Origin: Candidatus Gastranaerophilales bacterium
Lineage (GTDB): Bacteria > Cyanobacteriota > Vampirovibrionia > Gastranaerophilales > Gastranaerophilaceae
DNA: 64,000 nt
Assembly (NCBI GenBank): GCA_944323945.1
Contig: CALUUL010000003.1
Location: 1 to 64,000, forward strand
Direction of reading: 5' to 3'
Part shown: one piece after another, positions 27,353-36,759 of the stretch
Layout: each line of letters begins with the position of its first letter
How positions within the stretch are numbered: the stretch's first letter is position 1
Position numbers and translations under genes: made by a program
Notes under the pieces: generated by a model
The model's input: the letters and a program-made list of their open reading frames with translations, nothing else
Databases searched by the model: none
Told to the model about the DNA's origin: nothing

Positions 27353-29419
27353 TTAATCCTCATCCATTTCATATAGCATTTTATATTCTTCACTTAGTTC
27401 TTTTTTGCATTTTTTGTTAATTATTCCGTTTATTCGATATAAAAATTTATTTGAAGAAATTAGTAATAATCTTAATTTTTTGTCTTGTTTTATTTCTTCT
27501 ATATTAAGATTTAGTTCGTTTATCAACTCTAAAAATTTACTTCGGTATTTTTTATAGTCTGAAATTTGAGAGCTTCTGTATCTTAAAATTGAATATGGCA
27601 GTTTATATTTATGAATAAGGTTATTTTCTCTGTAAAAGTTGTATATTAATCTAAATATATCGAAAATTTGATATTTTTGTTCGATTTTACCTGTCCCCAT
27701 TATGGAAGATTTTCTTTGTCTGTAGTAATACATCCCACAATTATATTGAACAGCTTTCTTCAGAAACGGCATTAGTGTAAAATAGAAATATTCATCCTCA
27801 TAAATATATTTTTCAGGAAACTTTAAATTATTTTTTTTAAGGAATTCTTTTTTATATAATTTCGACCAAGGTAATGAATTAGTGTGCCTTTCTTGTATAA
27901 AAGAAGGTGTAACAGAATAAACTCCGTTTTTGAAAGTTTGTTTTATATACGGTTTTTGTGTTTTCAAATTATCTTTATAAAATGCATTAATATTGTCGTT
28001 GATTACAATATCTGCATTTTCTTTTTCTGCTATTTTATACATATTTTCAAGATAATTAGTAGATATTAAGTCATCATTATCAATAAAATAAACATATTTT
28101 CCTCTTGAATTTTTAATTCCATAATTTCTGCCCTCAGATGAAGAACCTGATTTTTCCTTATTTATAATTTTTATTCTCGAGTCAAATTTTTTGAAAGTTT
28201 CTAATATTTGAGGAGTAGCATCTGTAGAATTTTCATTTACACATATTATTTCTATATCTTTTATTGTTTGATTTATTATCGAATTTAAACATTGTGCTAT
28301 ATATTTTTCTGCATTATATATAGGAATTACTACTGAAATTTTTATATCATTCAGTTTCATCTTAGTTTCTGCAATATTTACATATTTTTGTGCAAAATTA
28401 TCCCAGCTTAACTGTTTTACAGAAAAATTTGCATTTTTTGAAATCCTTATGTAATCTTCATCACTTAAAAGTATTGCTTCCTTCATCTTCTCTGCCAACA
28501 TTTTTGCTTTATTTTTTTTAGAATAATCAATGATTATCCCATTTTCATTGTCTTTAATTAAATCAACTGCACCACAAACTGATGACACAATTGGAATTTT
28601 AGAAAATGACATTGCTTCTGTTACAACAAGACCAAAAGGTTCTTTTATAGAAGGGATTAACATAAAATCAATTGTTTTATAAAAATTTGTCATATCTTTT
28701 TGAACGGGTAAAAGTTCTATAAATTCTTTTATTCCTAGTACATTTATTATAAAATTAAGTAGTTTAAATTTCTTTTTTATTATGAATTTCACTTTGAAGT
28801 TTTTATATAGTCTTTTTAATCTTAGTATTGCAAATAAAACTATAAATCCGCCTTTATACCCGAATTTACCAGCTACAATACCAAAATTAATACATTTTTT
28901 ATTTGGAAGTATAATATTTTCTTCTTTATATTCAACACCTGGTTGTAAAATCTGAATTTTCCATTCTGGAATTTTATAATTTTTAGTATAGTCATCTTTT
29001 AAAATATTTGATGAGACAACGATATTTGATATTAAACTAACATTTTGTATTGCCGTTTTATCTCTTTTTATTTTCTTATTATGTGATTTACTAAATGCTG
29101 TTTTTAAAATTGATGGGATTTTTACAAGTTTTTGTTCAAAAGCATAAGAGTGGTTATGAGAAAATGTAATATTTGATTCACATTCAAGATTAGTTGATAA
29201 TATTAAATCATAATCTTTTAATTTTGCTTTATAATTATTATTTTTTAAATAAATTTTTACTATATTACTTTTTTCTACAAAAGAAACAGATGTGTAAACG
29301 TCTACATCATAATTCCTTTTTATCAACTCTTTTATTATGTAATAATTGACTTTTTCTCCACCTCCCCAAAATACATTTTCATTATATTCACTAACAATAA
29401 ATGCAGCTCTTTTTTTCAT
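27353..29419 (-). CDS. fused GT4-GT2 glycosyltransferase
   Basis: This 688-residue protein carries two glycosyltransferase domains in one chain. Residues 1 to about 355 are GT-B/GT4-like: GGGEKVNYYI at the N terminus and the KEPFGLVVTEAM donor-site signature near 263-274. Residues about 362 to 600 are GT-A/GT2-like: ISVVIPIYNAEKYI at the start, GRNYGIKNSRGKYVYFIDNDDLIS with the DDx metal site, and a helical tail. No signal peptide or membrane helix is seen, so it should act at the inner face of the membrane on a polysaccharide. It heads the cluster leading to the two SGNH-like proteins and MBOAT. Confidence 0.87.
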   Translation of the reverse strand: MKKRAAFIVSEYNENVFWGGGEKVNYYIIKELIKRNYDVDVYTSVSFVEKSNIVKIYLKNNNYKAKLKDYDLILSTNLECESNITFSHNHSYAFEQKLVKIPSILKTAFSKSHNKKIKRDKTAIQNVSLISNIVVSSNILKDDYTKNYKIPEWKIQILQPGVEYKEENIILPNKKCINFGIVAGKFGYKGGFIVLFAILRLKRLYKNFKVKFIIKKKFKLLNFIINVLGIKEFIELLPVQKDMTNFYKTIDFMLIPSIKEPFGLVVTEAMSFSKIPIVSSVCGAVDLIKDNENGIIIDYSKKNKAKMLAEKMKEAILLSDEDYIRISKNANFSVKQLSWDNFAQKYVNIAETKMKLNDIKISVVIPIYNAEKYIAQCLNSIINQTIKDIEIICVNENSTDATPQILETFKKFDSRIKIINKEKSGSSSEGRNYGIKNSRGKYVYFIDNDDLISTNYLENMYKIAEKENADIVINDNINAFYKDNLKTQKPYIKQTFKNGVYSVTPSFIQERHTNSLPWSKLYKKEFLKKNNLKFPEKYIYEDEYFYFTLMPFLKKAVQYNCGMYYYRQRKSSIMGTGKIEQKYQIFDIFRLIYNFYRENNLIHKYKLPYSILRYRSSQISDYKKYRSKFLELINELNLNIEEIKQDKKLRLLLISSNKFLYRINGIINKKCKKELSEEYKMLYEMDED

Positions 29420-29569
29420 AACTTTTTTATTTTCCCTTTTGCATCTTTTTGGATATTAATGTCTGATTTAATAAAACTTTGTATTCGAGTAAAATTATTT
29501 CATTGTAGGAACAATTCTGTATATAATTGTTCGACTTTTTAAACGTTTTTTAAAATTAAATATAGTACA

Positions 29570-29629
29570 TAAATGTCTATTTGTCAAAATGAAAAATAGT
29601 CATAAATATTGTTTAAAAATAGACATAAA
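29570..29629 (+). promoter_or_regulatory. three operator-like repeats before the XRE gene
   Basis: AAAAATAGTCATAAA (29592-29606) and AAAAATAGACATAAA (29615-29629) are direct repeats with one mismatch and 23-base spacing. An inverted copy of the core, TAAATGTCTATTT, lies at 29570-29582. They lie between the divergent glycosyltransferase and XRE genes and are probably binding sites for the XRE protein. Confidence 0.55.
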
Positions 29630-29671
29630 CGTCTTAAAATCAAATGGCAAATTAAAATAAGGATGTTGTGT

Positions 29672-30010
29672 ATGCTACTTGAAACCGATAAAAAGATAAT
29701 CGGACAAAAAATTAAAGAATACAGAAAGCGTAAACACCTAACTCAAGCTCAGTTAGCCGAGCTTGTTGATTTAAATGAAAAACAAATTTACAGGATAGAA
29801 TCAGGGTATAATTATCCTACATATTTAACTTTTGTAAAAATAATTAATGTTTTAGAAATAGATATCAATGATTTCAAGGTTGGTATAGAAGTAGAATCAA
29901 ATCCTTTAAAAGATAGTATTATTCATATTGCAAACACATCAACAAATATTGAATTAAAAACATATTATGAATTAATTAAAGTAATACGCAAGAACTTAAT
30001 TCAGAAATAG
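29672..30010 (+). CDS. XRE/Cro family transcriptional regulator
   Basis: This protein has an N-terminal helix-turn-helix of the HTH_3 type: IGQKIKEYRKRKHLTQAQLAELVDLNEKQIYRIESG. A short C-terminal helical part of about 45 residues may dimerise. The ATG at 29672 (112 aa) is favoured by AAGGATG upstream; ATGs at 29663 and 29609 are alternatives, and the latter would begin within the operator repeats. It is divergent from the polysaccharide cluster and may regulate it as well as itself. The 3' end overlaps the convergent RNA methyltransferase gene by 15 bases. Confidence 0.82.
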   Translation: MLLETDKKIIGQKIKEYRKRKHLTQAQLAELVDLNEKQIYRIESGYNYPTYLTFVKIINVLEIDINDFKVGIEVESNPLKDSIIHIANTSTNIELKTYYELIKVIRKNLIQK

Positions 30011-30742
30011 CTGATACATTATAATAGAAGCAGAAACAGATAGGTTTAATGATTCTACATTATTATTCATTTTTAGTATTATATTTTTATTCGCAAGCTT
30101 TATAAGTTCGTTAGATAAGCCATTAGCTTCAGAACCAAACATAATAATATATTTTTTTATATTTTTGCATTCTTCAATAGAATTTGTATTTTTTTTATAT
30201 AATGCTGTTGCAATTTTGTCGAAATTTTTAAAATTGCTTTTGAGTTCTTCTGTATCTTTTATTGCTATGATTGGTATTTTAAAAAAATTGCCTGCTGCTG
30301 AACGTATTACCTTTGATGAATACATATCAACACAATCTTTGTATAATATTATTCCATCTATTCCAAATGCAGAGGCACTTCTTATTATTGTTCCTAAATT
30401 GCCTGGATCACTTATTGAATCTAAAAGTATTAATTTATTTTTTTTTATAAAATCGTTTATTTTGTATTCTTTTTTCTTTGCAACTGCAAGAATTTCACAA
30501 GTCGAACTTGTTGTAGAAATTTTTTTCATTATTGATTCATCAATAATTTTTACAGTGTATTGCTCTTTTTCAAAAGCTTTTATTGCGTAAATTTGTTTTA
30601 TATCAATATTATTTTCTATTAATTCTTCAATGGCTTTAATGCCTTCAACAATAAATAGTCCAAATTCATCTCTATATTTTTTTTGATGAAGTTTTACAAT
30701 TTCTTTTATCTCATTATTTGAAATAGATTTTAGATTAGACAT
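29996..30742 (-). CDS. TrmH/SpoU family RNA 2'-O-methyltransferase
   Basis: This is a SPOUT-fold enzyme of about 248 residues that methylates ribose 2'-OH in rRNA or tRNA. An N-terminal RNA-binding substrate domain (KYRDEFGLFIVEG) precedes the three SpoU motifs: LDSISDPGNLGTIIRSA, MFGSEANGLS and ESLNLSVSASIIMYQL. It overlaps the M24 peptidase by 13 bases from the ATG at 30742 (28 from an alternative at 30757). The target nucleotide cannot be told; RlmB-like and TsnR-like enzymes share this layout. Confidence 0.87.
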   Translation of the reverse strand: MSNLKSISNNEIKEIVKLHQKKYRDEFGLFIVEGIKAIEELIENNIDIKQIYAIKAFEKEQYTVKIIDESIMKKISTTSSTCEILAVAKKKEYKINDFIKKNKLILLDSISDPGNLGTIIRSASAFGIDGIILYKDCVDMYSSKVIRSAAGNFFKIPIIAIKDTEELKSNFKNFDKIATALYKKNTNSIEECKNIKKYIIMFGSEANGLSNELIKLANKNIILKMNNNVESLNLSVSASIIMYQLFLN

Positions 30743-32385
30743 GCATTTGCCTGCCATTTCATATAATAATATTTTTCATAATCATTCATTGCTGAAAAAT
30801 CAACTAGTTTAATCTCAAATGGAAAATGTGAAAAAGAATTCATTGTAATTTTATCTTCTTCATATTTCGCATATACTGTATTTTCTAACCTTATGCCTCC
30901 CCAACCTTCTTTATAAACTCCTGGTTCTATTGAAAATACAGTATTTTCTATTATCTTTGTTTTTGCTGCATCAGAAGATGAAACTCGTGGGGGAATTTCA
31001 TGTACACTAATTCCTACGCCATGTCCTGTCCCGTGTGCAAATGCAAAGTCTTCCGATATTGATTTTTCTATTGTTTCTCTTGCTATTTTATCTATATGAA
31101 AATATGCAGATTTTTTATTGTATTTGTTATAACAAGCATCTAAGAATGCTTTAAGTACTGTTGTATATGCTGTTTTTTGCTCTGATGTTGGTGTTCCTTT
31201 TATGAATGTTCTTGTTGTATCTGTTGCAAGACCACCTTCATAGTATCCACCGTAGTCTATTAGTAATAAGTCACCATCGTTAACCATTTTTTCTTTTGAA
31301 GGTGTTGAATAATGAATAATTGAAGTATTTGAACCAGCCGCTACTATTGGTTTAAAACTTAATGATAACGCGCCATTCTCTTTCATTGATTTAATAAGTG
31401 CTTCATAGTAGTCATATTCAGAATATATGGTTTCAGAATTTAACATTTCATATACTATTTTTAATGCTTTATCAGCTCTTTCAAAACAGTGTTTCAAATG
31501 GGCAATTTCATTATCATTTTTTACCGTTTTATATAATTTAAAATAGCTTGGTAATATTTTATTTGATTGGTTTATTAATTTATAATCATATATTGTTAAT
31601 TGTTCTTCATCTATAAATAGTTCTGTTTTATCAAAGTTTTTTACCGCTGTTTCAAATTCTGATAACTTTTTTATTTCAAAATATTCTCCAATATATGGAA
31701 GGGAACAGTTTGTATAGATAATTGCTTTATCCTCGTTTATAATTGCTTTTGCAGGAAATATTGCACTATATTTAAAATCATATGAACGTAAGTTTGTTAT
31801 ATATGCAATATCTTCAAGGGATGTTACTAAAATATTAAAATTACTCCCAAGATATTCTTTTATTTTGTTGTATTTTTCGTCAGGAGTCATACCTGCAATA
31901 TCAGTATCAACCTTAAATATATTGTAGGTAGTCTCTTTTATTATGTCTTTTTTATATTCCATTACAGGATCATTGTTTAGTAGTTTTATTGTTGAATTTT
32001 TTTGTTGCAATTTTTTCGTTAAATTATCATAGAATTTCTTTGATGTTTTTGTTGAAATAATTCCTAATTTAAAATAAGCAGGAATTATTTCTGTTAAAGC
32101 AGATAAATATGACTTTGTAAGAGGAAGTTTAATTACCTCTATATATTCAAGGTTAACTTGATTATCTGCTTGCTCATGATATCTAGTATCAACAAATAAA
32201 TATATTTTATCTTGAGTGAATAAAACTTCACCTGTTGAACCTGTAAATTCTGTAAGGTGGTATCTTGAATTTAAGTCCAAAAGATTATATTCAACAAGAA
32301 ATTCATTTGTTGAATTGACAATTAAACCATCAATTTCATTTTTTGACAGAAAATTTTTTAAATATTCTATTAATTTTATATCCAT
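30730..32385 (-). CDS. Xaa-Pro aminopeptidase (M24B family)
   Basis: This cytosolic metallopeptidase removes N-terminal residues before proline. It has 551 residues: two creatinase-type N-terminal domains, then the pita-bread catalytic domain. The metal ligands are visible as two Asp in LLIDYGGYYEGGLATDTTRTF, His in GTGHGVGISVHE, and two Glu in FSIEPGVY and GIRLEN. The length suits the three-domain form (eukaryotic-type APP1 is about 600). The start overlaps the parvulin stop by one base. Confidence 0.9.
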   Translation of the reverse strand: MDIKLIEYLKNFLSKNEIDGLIVNSTNEFLVEYNLLDLNSRYHLTEFTGSTGEVLFTQDKIYLFVDTRYHEQADNQVNLEYIEVIKLPLTKSYLSALTEIIPAYFKLGIISTKTSKKFYDNLTKKLQQKNSTIKLLNNDPVMEYKKDIIKETTYNIFKVDTDIAGMTPDEKYNKIKEYLGSNFNILVTSLEDIAYITNLRSYDFKYSAIFPAKAIINEDKAIIYTNCSLPYIGEYFEIKKLSEFETAVKNFDKTELFIDEEQLTIYDYKLINQSNKILPSYFKLYKTVKNDNEIAHLKHCFERADKALKIVYEMLNSETIYSEYDYYEALIKSMKENGALSLSFKPIVAAGSNTSIIHYSTPSKEKMVNDGDLLLIDYGGYYEGGLATDTTRTFIKGTPTSEQKTAYTTVLKAFLDACYNKYNKKSAYFHIDKIARETIEKSISEDFAFAHGTGHGVGISVHEIPPRVSSSDAAKTKIIENTVFSIEPGVYKEGWGGIRLENTVYAKYEEDKITMNSFSHFPFEIKLVDFSAMNDYEKYYYMKWQANACLI

Positions 32386-32669
32386 TAGTCTTTTTTATCT
32401 GTTAAGTATATTAAATGATAACCAAATTGCGTTTTAATAGGATTTGAAACATCTCCTACATTCATAGAAAAAGCTGCATCTTCAAATTCTTTTACCATTT
32501 GTCCTTTTGTAAAATATCCTAAGTCTCCGCCATTTTGACCTGAAGGACATAATGAAACCTCTTTTGCTGCTTGTGCAAAATCTTTACCATTTGTAATTTC
32601 TTCTTTTAGTTTTAATGCTTCAGCTTCCGTTTTAACCAATAAATGACTTGCTTTTACATATGTTGTCAT
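32385..32669 (-). CDS. parvulin-type peptidyl-prolyl cis-trans isomerase
   Basis: This 94-residue protein is a single PpiC domain: ASHLLVKTEAEAL at the N terminus, GGDLGYFTKGQMVKEFEDAAF in the middle and PIKTQFGYHLIYL at the end. It has no signal peptide, so it would act in the cytosol, like E. coli PpiC (93 aa). It has an AGGAGA ribosome-binding site and is translationally coupled to the M24 peptidase, both acting at prolyl bonds. Confidence 0.93.
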   Translation of the reverse strand: MTTYVKASHLLVKTEAEALKLKEEITNGKDFAQAAKEVSLCPSGQNGGDLGYFTKGQMVKEFEDAAFSMNVGDVSNPIKTQFGYHLIYLTDKKD

Positions 32670-32775
32670 ATTTTCTCCTATCCAATTTATGATAAAATTC
32701 TAATTTTTTCTTCTCATAAAGTATAACACGTCATTATGTTTTCAGCAAAAAATATTCTAATACTATTTTTTTATG

Positions 32776-32781
32776 TATAAT
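32776..32781 (+). promoter_or_regulatory. -10 box for miaB, probably leaderless
   Basis: TATAAT ends 7 bases before the ATG at 32789. No ribosome-binding site is visible in the gap and the -35 region is not recognisable. Confidence 0.5.
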
Positions 32782-32788
32782 TGTATCT

Positions 32789-34111
32789 ATGAAGAAATTA
32801 TATATAGAAACGCTGGGTTGCCAGATGAATAAATCAGATAGCGAAAGAATAGCAGGTATTCTTTCTCATTTTGGTTATGTTGAAACAGATGCAGAAAAAG
32901 AAGCTGATTTATTAATTATAAATACGTGCAGTATTCGTCAATTGTCTGCAGATAAAGCTTATAGCAAATTAGGTGTTTGGGGAAAATGGAAAAAAACTCG
33001 TCCCGATTTAAAAATTGCTATTTGTGGTTGTGTGGCACAGCAAGATAAAGAAAAAGTAAGAGTTAGAGCTCCTTATGTAGATTTGGTTTTTGGTACACAT
33101 AATATTTACCAATTACCTGAATTAATAAAGAAAATTGAAAATGATGAAAAGGTCTGTGCTATTACAAATAATCCAGTTGTTTGTAATCAGAATGATTTTA
33201 AAATATTAAGAAAACATGATTCTGTAAATGCTTGGATTCCAATAATTGAAGGTTGTAATAATTTTTGTACATATTGTGTAGTCCCTTTTACTAGAGGCAG
33301 AGAAAGAAGCAGACATCCTGAAGAAATAATACAAGAGGCTAAAAATATAATAAAAGAAGGTTTTAAAGAAATTACGCTTTTGGGTCAAAATGTTGATAGT
33401 TATGGGAAAGATTTTAAAGATGAAAATATTACATTAGCTAATCTTTTACGTGATTTAAACAAGTTAGATGGTCAATTTCGTATTCGTTTTGTTACTTCAT
33501 ATCCTTCTGATATTACTGATGATTTGATTAATGCAGTTGATGAATGCGATAAGGTATGTAAGTATTTTCATATTCCTATGCAATCTGGAAATTCTCATAT
33601 ACTTGCTGAAATGAATAGGCATTATTCAAAAGAGCAATATTATGAAATAGTTTCAAAAATAAGAAAAAGATTTCCTGATGTTGCTATTACAAGTGATTTT
33701 ATTGCAGGTTTTCCAGGTGAAACAGAAGAAGAGTTTCAAGATACTTTAAAAGCTATTGATGAATTAGAACTCGATTATTCAAATACAGCTGCATATTCTC
33801 CTAGAGTATTTACTAAAGCCGGAAAAATGGTTGATAAGTTTATTCCTGAAGATGTTAAGTATGAAAGATTAGAAAGGCTTAATGAAAAAAATCGAGAGGT
33901 TTGTTTAAAGTCAAACGAAAAGTTTGTAGGAAAAGTACTTAATGTTTTAGTTGAAGGTAAAACAGAAAAAGATGGAGTTATTGTTTTAAATTCAAGAGCA
34001 GGTAATAACAAAATAGTACATTTTGTCGATGATACAAAGAATATTGGTGATTTCGTCAATGTTAAAATTACAAAAGCTCAGACTTGGTGTTTGTATGGAG
34101 AGTCTGTTTAA
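32789..34111 (+). CDS. miaB: tRNA-2-methylthio-N6-dimethylallyladenosine synthase
   Basis: This radical-SAM methylthiotransferase adds CH3S to i6A37 of tRNA. Its N-terminal UPF0004 domain holds the auxiliary-cluster cysteines (GCQMNKSDSER, NTCSIRQ, CGCVAQ), then comes the radical-SAM motif CNNFCTYCVVPFTRGRERSR, and a TRAM domain ends the protein. The 440-residue length and the GCQMN start are typical of MiaB rather than RimO or MtaB. Confidence 0.95.
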   Translation: MKKLYIETLGCQMNKSDSERIAGILSHFGYVETDAEKEADLLIINTCSIRQLSADKAYSKLGVWGKWKKTRPDLKIAICGCVAQQDKEKVRVRAPYVDLVFGTHNIYQLPELIKKIENDEKVCAITNNPVVCNQNDFKILRKHDSVNAWIPIIEGCNNFCTYCVVPFTRGRERSRHPEEIIQEAKNIIKEGFKEITLLGQNVDSYGKDFKDENITLANLLRDLNKLDGQFRIRFVTSYPSDITDDLINAVDECDKVCKYFHIPMQSGNSHILAEMNRHYSKEQYYEIVSKIRKRFPDVAITSDFIAGFPGETEEEFQDTLKAIDELELDYSNTAAYSPRVFTKAGKMVDKFIPEDVKYERLERLNEKNREVCLKSNEKFVGKVLNVLVEGKTEKDGVIVLNSRAGNNKIVHFVDDTKNIGDFVNVKITKAQTWCLYGESV

Positions 34112-34189
34112 TTAATTTTTTATATTAGCATTATATATTCTACTTGTGTTTAGTTTATTATTTCGGGCATGTTGTGTTAATCTTTAGTT

Positions 34190-36040
34190 ATGAAAAGTTT
34201 TAGAAAAATATTTTTTATAATAATAATTGTTCTTTTTATCATGGTCTCTTGTTTTAGAGTTGATAATGGAACTCAGAATATTAGTTCAAAAATTAATAAT
34301 AGTAATGAAAGCATCAAAGAAACAAAAATCTATAAGCCATATAATACCGTATTTTATAATGGTATAGATTATAAGATGTCCAGATCTCCTGCGGGCAAAT
34401 ATGGTGGACAAATAGTTTCTTCAACAATAGGTGAAGGGCCAAAAACCTTTAATCCTTGGGTATCAAAAGATGCTACTTCTTCACAAATCGGAGATTTATT
34501 ATATGATTCATTATTTACAACGGATCCGGATACTGGTGATGTTATTCCAAATCTTGCAAAGGAAATGACGGTTTCTGATGATTTAAAAACATATACAATT
34601 AAATTACGTAGAGGTGTAAAATGGACAGATGGAAAGGAAATAACTGCAGATGATGTAGTTTTTACTTGGAATGAAATTATCCTTGCTGGTTTTGGAAATA
34701 CTTCTTTAAGAGATTCTGTACTTATTGCTGGTGAATATCCAAAAGTAAGAAAAATAGATAAATATACTGTAGAATTTAAAATAAAAAAACCGTTTGCACC
34801 GTTTCAAAGATTTGTTGGTACATCGATTGCACCTGCTCATATATATAGAAACGTAGTAAAAAAAGGTAAAAGATATTTTGATTCATATTTAGGTACGATG
34901 ACAAATCCTAAAGATATTGTTTCTTCCGGAGCTTTTGTTTTAGATGAATATGTACCGGCTCAAAGAGTTGTTTTTAGAAGAAATCCTAATTATTATTCAA
35001 TGGACGAAAAACATAATAAGCTTCCATATATTGATAAATATGTGATTTTAATTGTCGGTGATCTTAATAATGAGTTATTAAAATTTGAATCAGGCGAGCT
35101 TGACGTTATTTCTGTAAGAGGAAAAGATTTACCTCGATTTAAAGAAAAAGAAAAAAAGTCAGATTTTAAAATATATAATCTTGGTCCTAATACGGGAACT
35201 ATGTTTATTGCGTTTAATTTAAATACTAGAATAAATAAAGACGGAAAACCTTATGTAGATCCAATAAAGCAAAAATGGTTTAACGATTTAAATTTTAGAA
35301 CTGCAATAGATTATGCAATTGATAGAAATGCAATGGTATATAATGTTGCAAACGGTGTAGCCCAGCCATTATTTACTGCGGAATCTTTATCTTCAATATT
35401 CTTGAATGAAAATCTTGCCTCGGGTCATGAAAGAGATATTGAATACGCTAAATTTCTTTTAAAAGAATCAGGTTTTTCCTGGGATAATAAAGGTTATTTG
35501 CGTGATAGATCTGGCAATGAAGTAGAGTTTAATTTATATACAAATGCTGGTCAAACAGAACGTGAAGCCTGCGGAGTTATGCTTAAAGAAGATTTAAGAG
35601 ATTTAGGAATAAAAGTCAACTTTAAACCTATTGAATTTAATTCGCTTGTAAGCAAGATAATGACTACATCTGATTGGGATGTTATTCTTATGGGATTAAC
35701 AGGAAGTCCATTAGAACCTCATAGTGGAAAGAATGTTTGGTATTCAAAAGGTCATCTTCATTTGTTTAATATGCGTTTTAAAGGTGATAAAAACGATGTT
35801 TTATTGCCTTGGGAAAAAGAACTTGATGAGATTATTGAAAAAGGAGCTTTAGAATTAGATTTTTCTAAAAGAAAAGCTATATATGATAAATATCAACAAA
35901 TAATATATGATCAAAGACCTATTATTTATTTGTATTCACCTTTAACTATAACTGCGATAAGGACGAAAATAAAAAATCTTCATCCTACAGCAATAGGTGG
36001 TATTCTTCATAATTTGGATGAACTATATATTGAAAAATAA
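34190..36040 (+). CDS. ABC transporter peptide-binding lipoprotein (SBP_bac_5)
   Basis: This 616-residue extracytoplasmic binding protein belongs to the OppA/DppA family. The N terminus is a lipoprotein signal ending at C21 (VSCF). The mature protein has the family signature region LRRGVKWTDGKEITADDVVFTWN, and PYIDKYV and FNLN(T)R further on. No permease or ATPase gene is adjacent, so it must use components encoded elsewhere. The ATG has no Shine-Dalgarno sequence; a GTTAAT box ends 8 bases upstream. Confidence 0.88.
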   Translation: MKSFRKIFFIIIIVLFIMVSCFRVDNGTQNISSKINNSNESIKETKIYKPYNTVFYNGIDYKMSRSPAGKYGGQIVSSTIGEGPKTFNPWVSKDATSSQIGDLLYDSLFTTDPDTGDVIPNLAKEMTVSDDLKTYTIKLRRGVKWTDGKEITADDVVFTWNEIILAGFGNTSLRDSVLIAGEYPKVRKIDKYTVEFKIKKPFAPFQRFVGTSIAPAHIYRNVVKKGKRYFDSYLGTMTNPKDIVSSGAFVLDEYVPAQRVVFRRNPNYYSMDEKHNKLPYIDKYVILIVGDLNNELLKFESGELDVISVRGKDLPRFKEKEKKSDFKIYNLGPNTGTMFIAFNLNTRINKDGKPYVDPIKQKWFNDLNFRTAIDYAIDRNAMVYNVANGVAQPLFTAESLSSIFLNENLASGHERDIEYAKFLLKESGFSWDNKGYLRDRSGNEVEFNLYTNAGQTEREACGVMLKEDLRDLGIKVNFKPIEFNSLVSKIMTTSDWDVILMGLTGSPLEPHSGKNVWYSKGHLHLFNMRFKGDKNDVLLPWEKELDEIIEKGALELDFSKRKAIYDKYQQIIYDQRPIIYLYSPLTITAIRTKIKNLHPTAIGGILHNLDELYIEK

Positions 36041-36053
36041 TTTTCATTTATTG

Positions 36054-36083
36054 TTGTCTAATTTCATAGAAAAACATTATAAT
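36054..36083 (+). promoter_or_regulatory. promoter, probably leaderless, for the 36091 gene
   Basis: TTGTCT (36054-36059), an 18-base spacer and TATAAT (36078-36083) precede the ATG at 36091 by 7 bases. An in-frame ATG at 36082 overlaps the -10 box, so it cannot be used from this promoter. Confidence 0.5.
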
Positions 36084-36090
36084 GTATATT

Positions 36091-36759
36091 ATGCAAAAAA
36101 TTTTTATATTTTTAATTGTATTTTTAATGCAAAGCACTTACGTATTTTCACAGGAAACAAGTAGCTATTCTAATGCTATTTTCTTAAGATTAGATGATGA
36201 AGATGTTTCTCAAATTGAATATGATAATGTACAGAAAGGTAATATATCTTATACTCAACTAAATCTTGGTGAAGCACCATTAAAAAGGAATTATGATAAA
36301 TTAATTTATCAAGATGTAAATCGACCACTTCCTCAAAAGAAGAGTTATTCGAAATCTTTAGAAAAAGATATAAGTAAGAATACTATCTTGGGTGCAACAT
36401 ATAAAACAACATCTTCATCAGGTGATTTAAGTGATTCCTTGTCTTTATATTCAAAATATAAAAGGGACAGGTTTACTTTTACTTCATCATATAGTCAAAG
36501 TGATCTTGATATTAGAGGGGAAAAAAAACCAGGTTCGATTTCTTTTGCTCCTGAATATAGTATAAATCAGCATTTGTCGTTAAAAAATGTTATTACAAAT
36601 AACATGACAGATAGACTTCGTAAAAATGAAATTGTTGTATCTCTAAAACCATTTAAAGATGGTCGCATGAATTTCGATTTAGGTGCTGGTCAAACATACT
36701 CATACCAAAATCAACCTACAAAATCACAGTTAAACTTTTCCACGAATTATAAATTCTAG
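36091..36759 (+). CDS. secreted protein, probably outer-membrane barrel-like
   Basis: This 222-residue protein was not recognised. It has a signal peptide (about 1-21, ending YVFSQ). From residue about 100 to the end it shows alternating polar/aromatic strands (FTFTSSYSQ, LDIRGEKKPG, ISFAPEYS, NFDLGAGQTYSY) and ends in phenylalanine (NYKF), as outer-membrane beta-barrel proteins do. A small six- to eight-strand barrel is possible. The ATG at 36091 is preferred to 36082 because of the -10 box position. Confidence 0.65.
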   Translation: MQKIFIFLIVFLMQSTYVFSQETSSYSNAIFLRLDDEDVSQIEYDNVQKGNISYTQLNLGEAPLKRNYDKLIYQDVNRPLPQKKSYSKSLEKDISKNTILGATYKTTSSSGDLSDSLSLYSKYKRDRFTFTSSYSQSDLDIRGEKKPGSISFAPEYSINQHLSLKNVITNNMTDRLRKNEIVVSLKPFKDGRMNFDLGAGQTYSYQNQPTKSQLNFSTNYKF

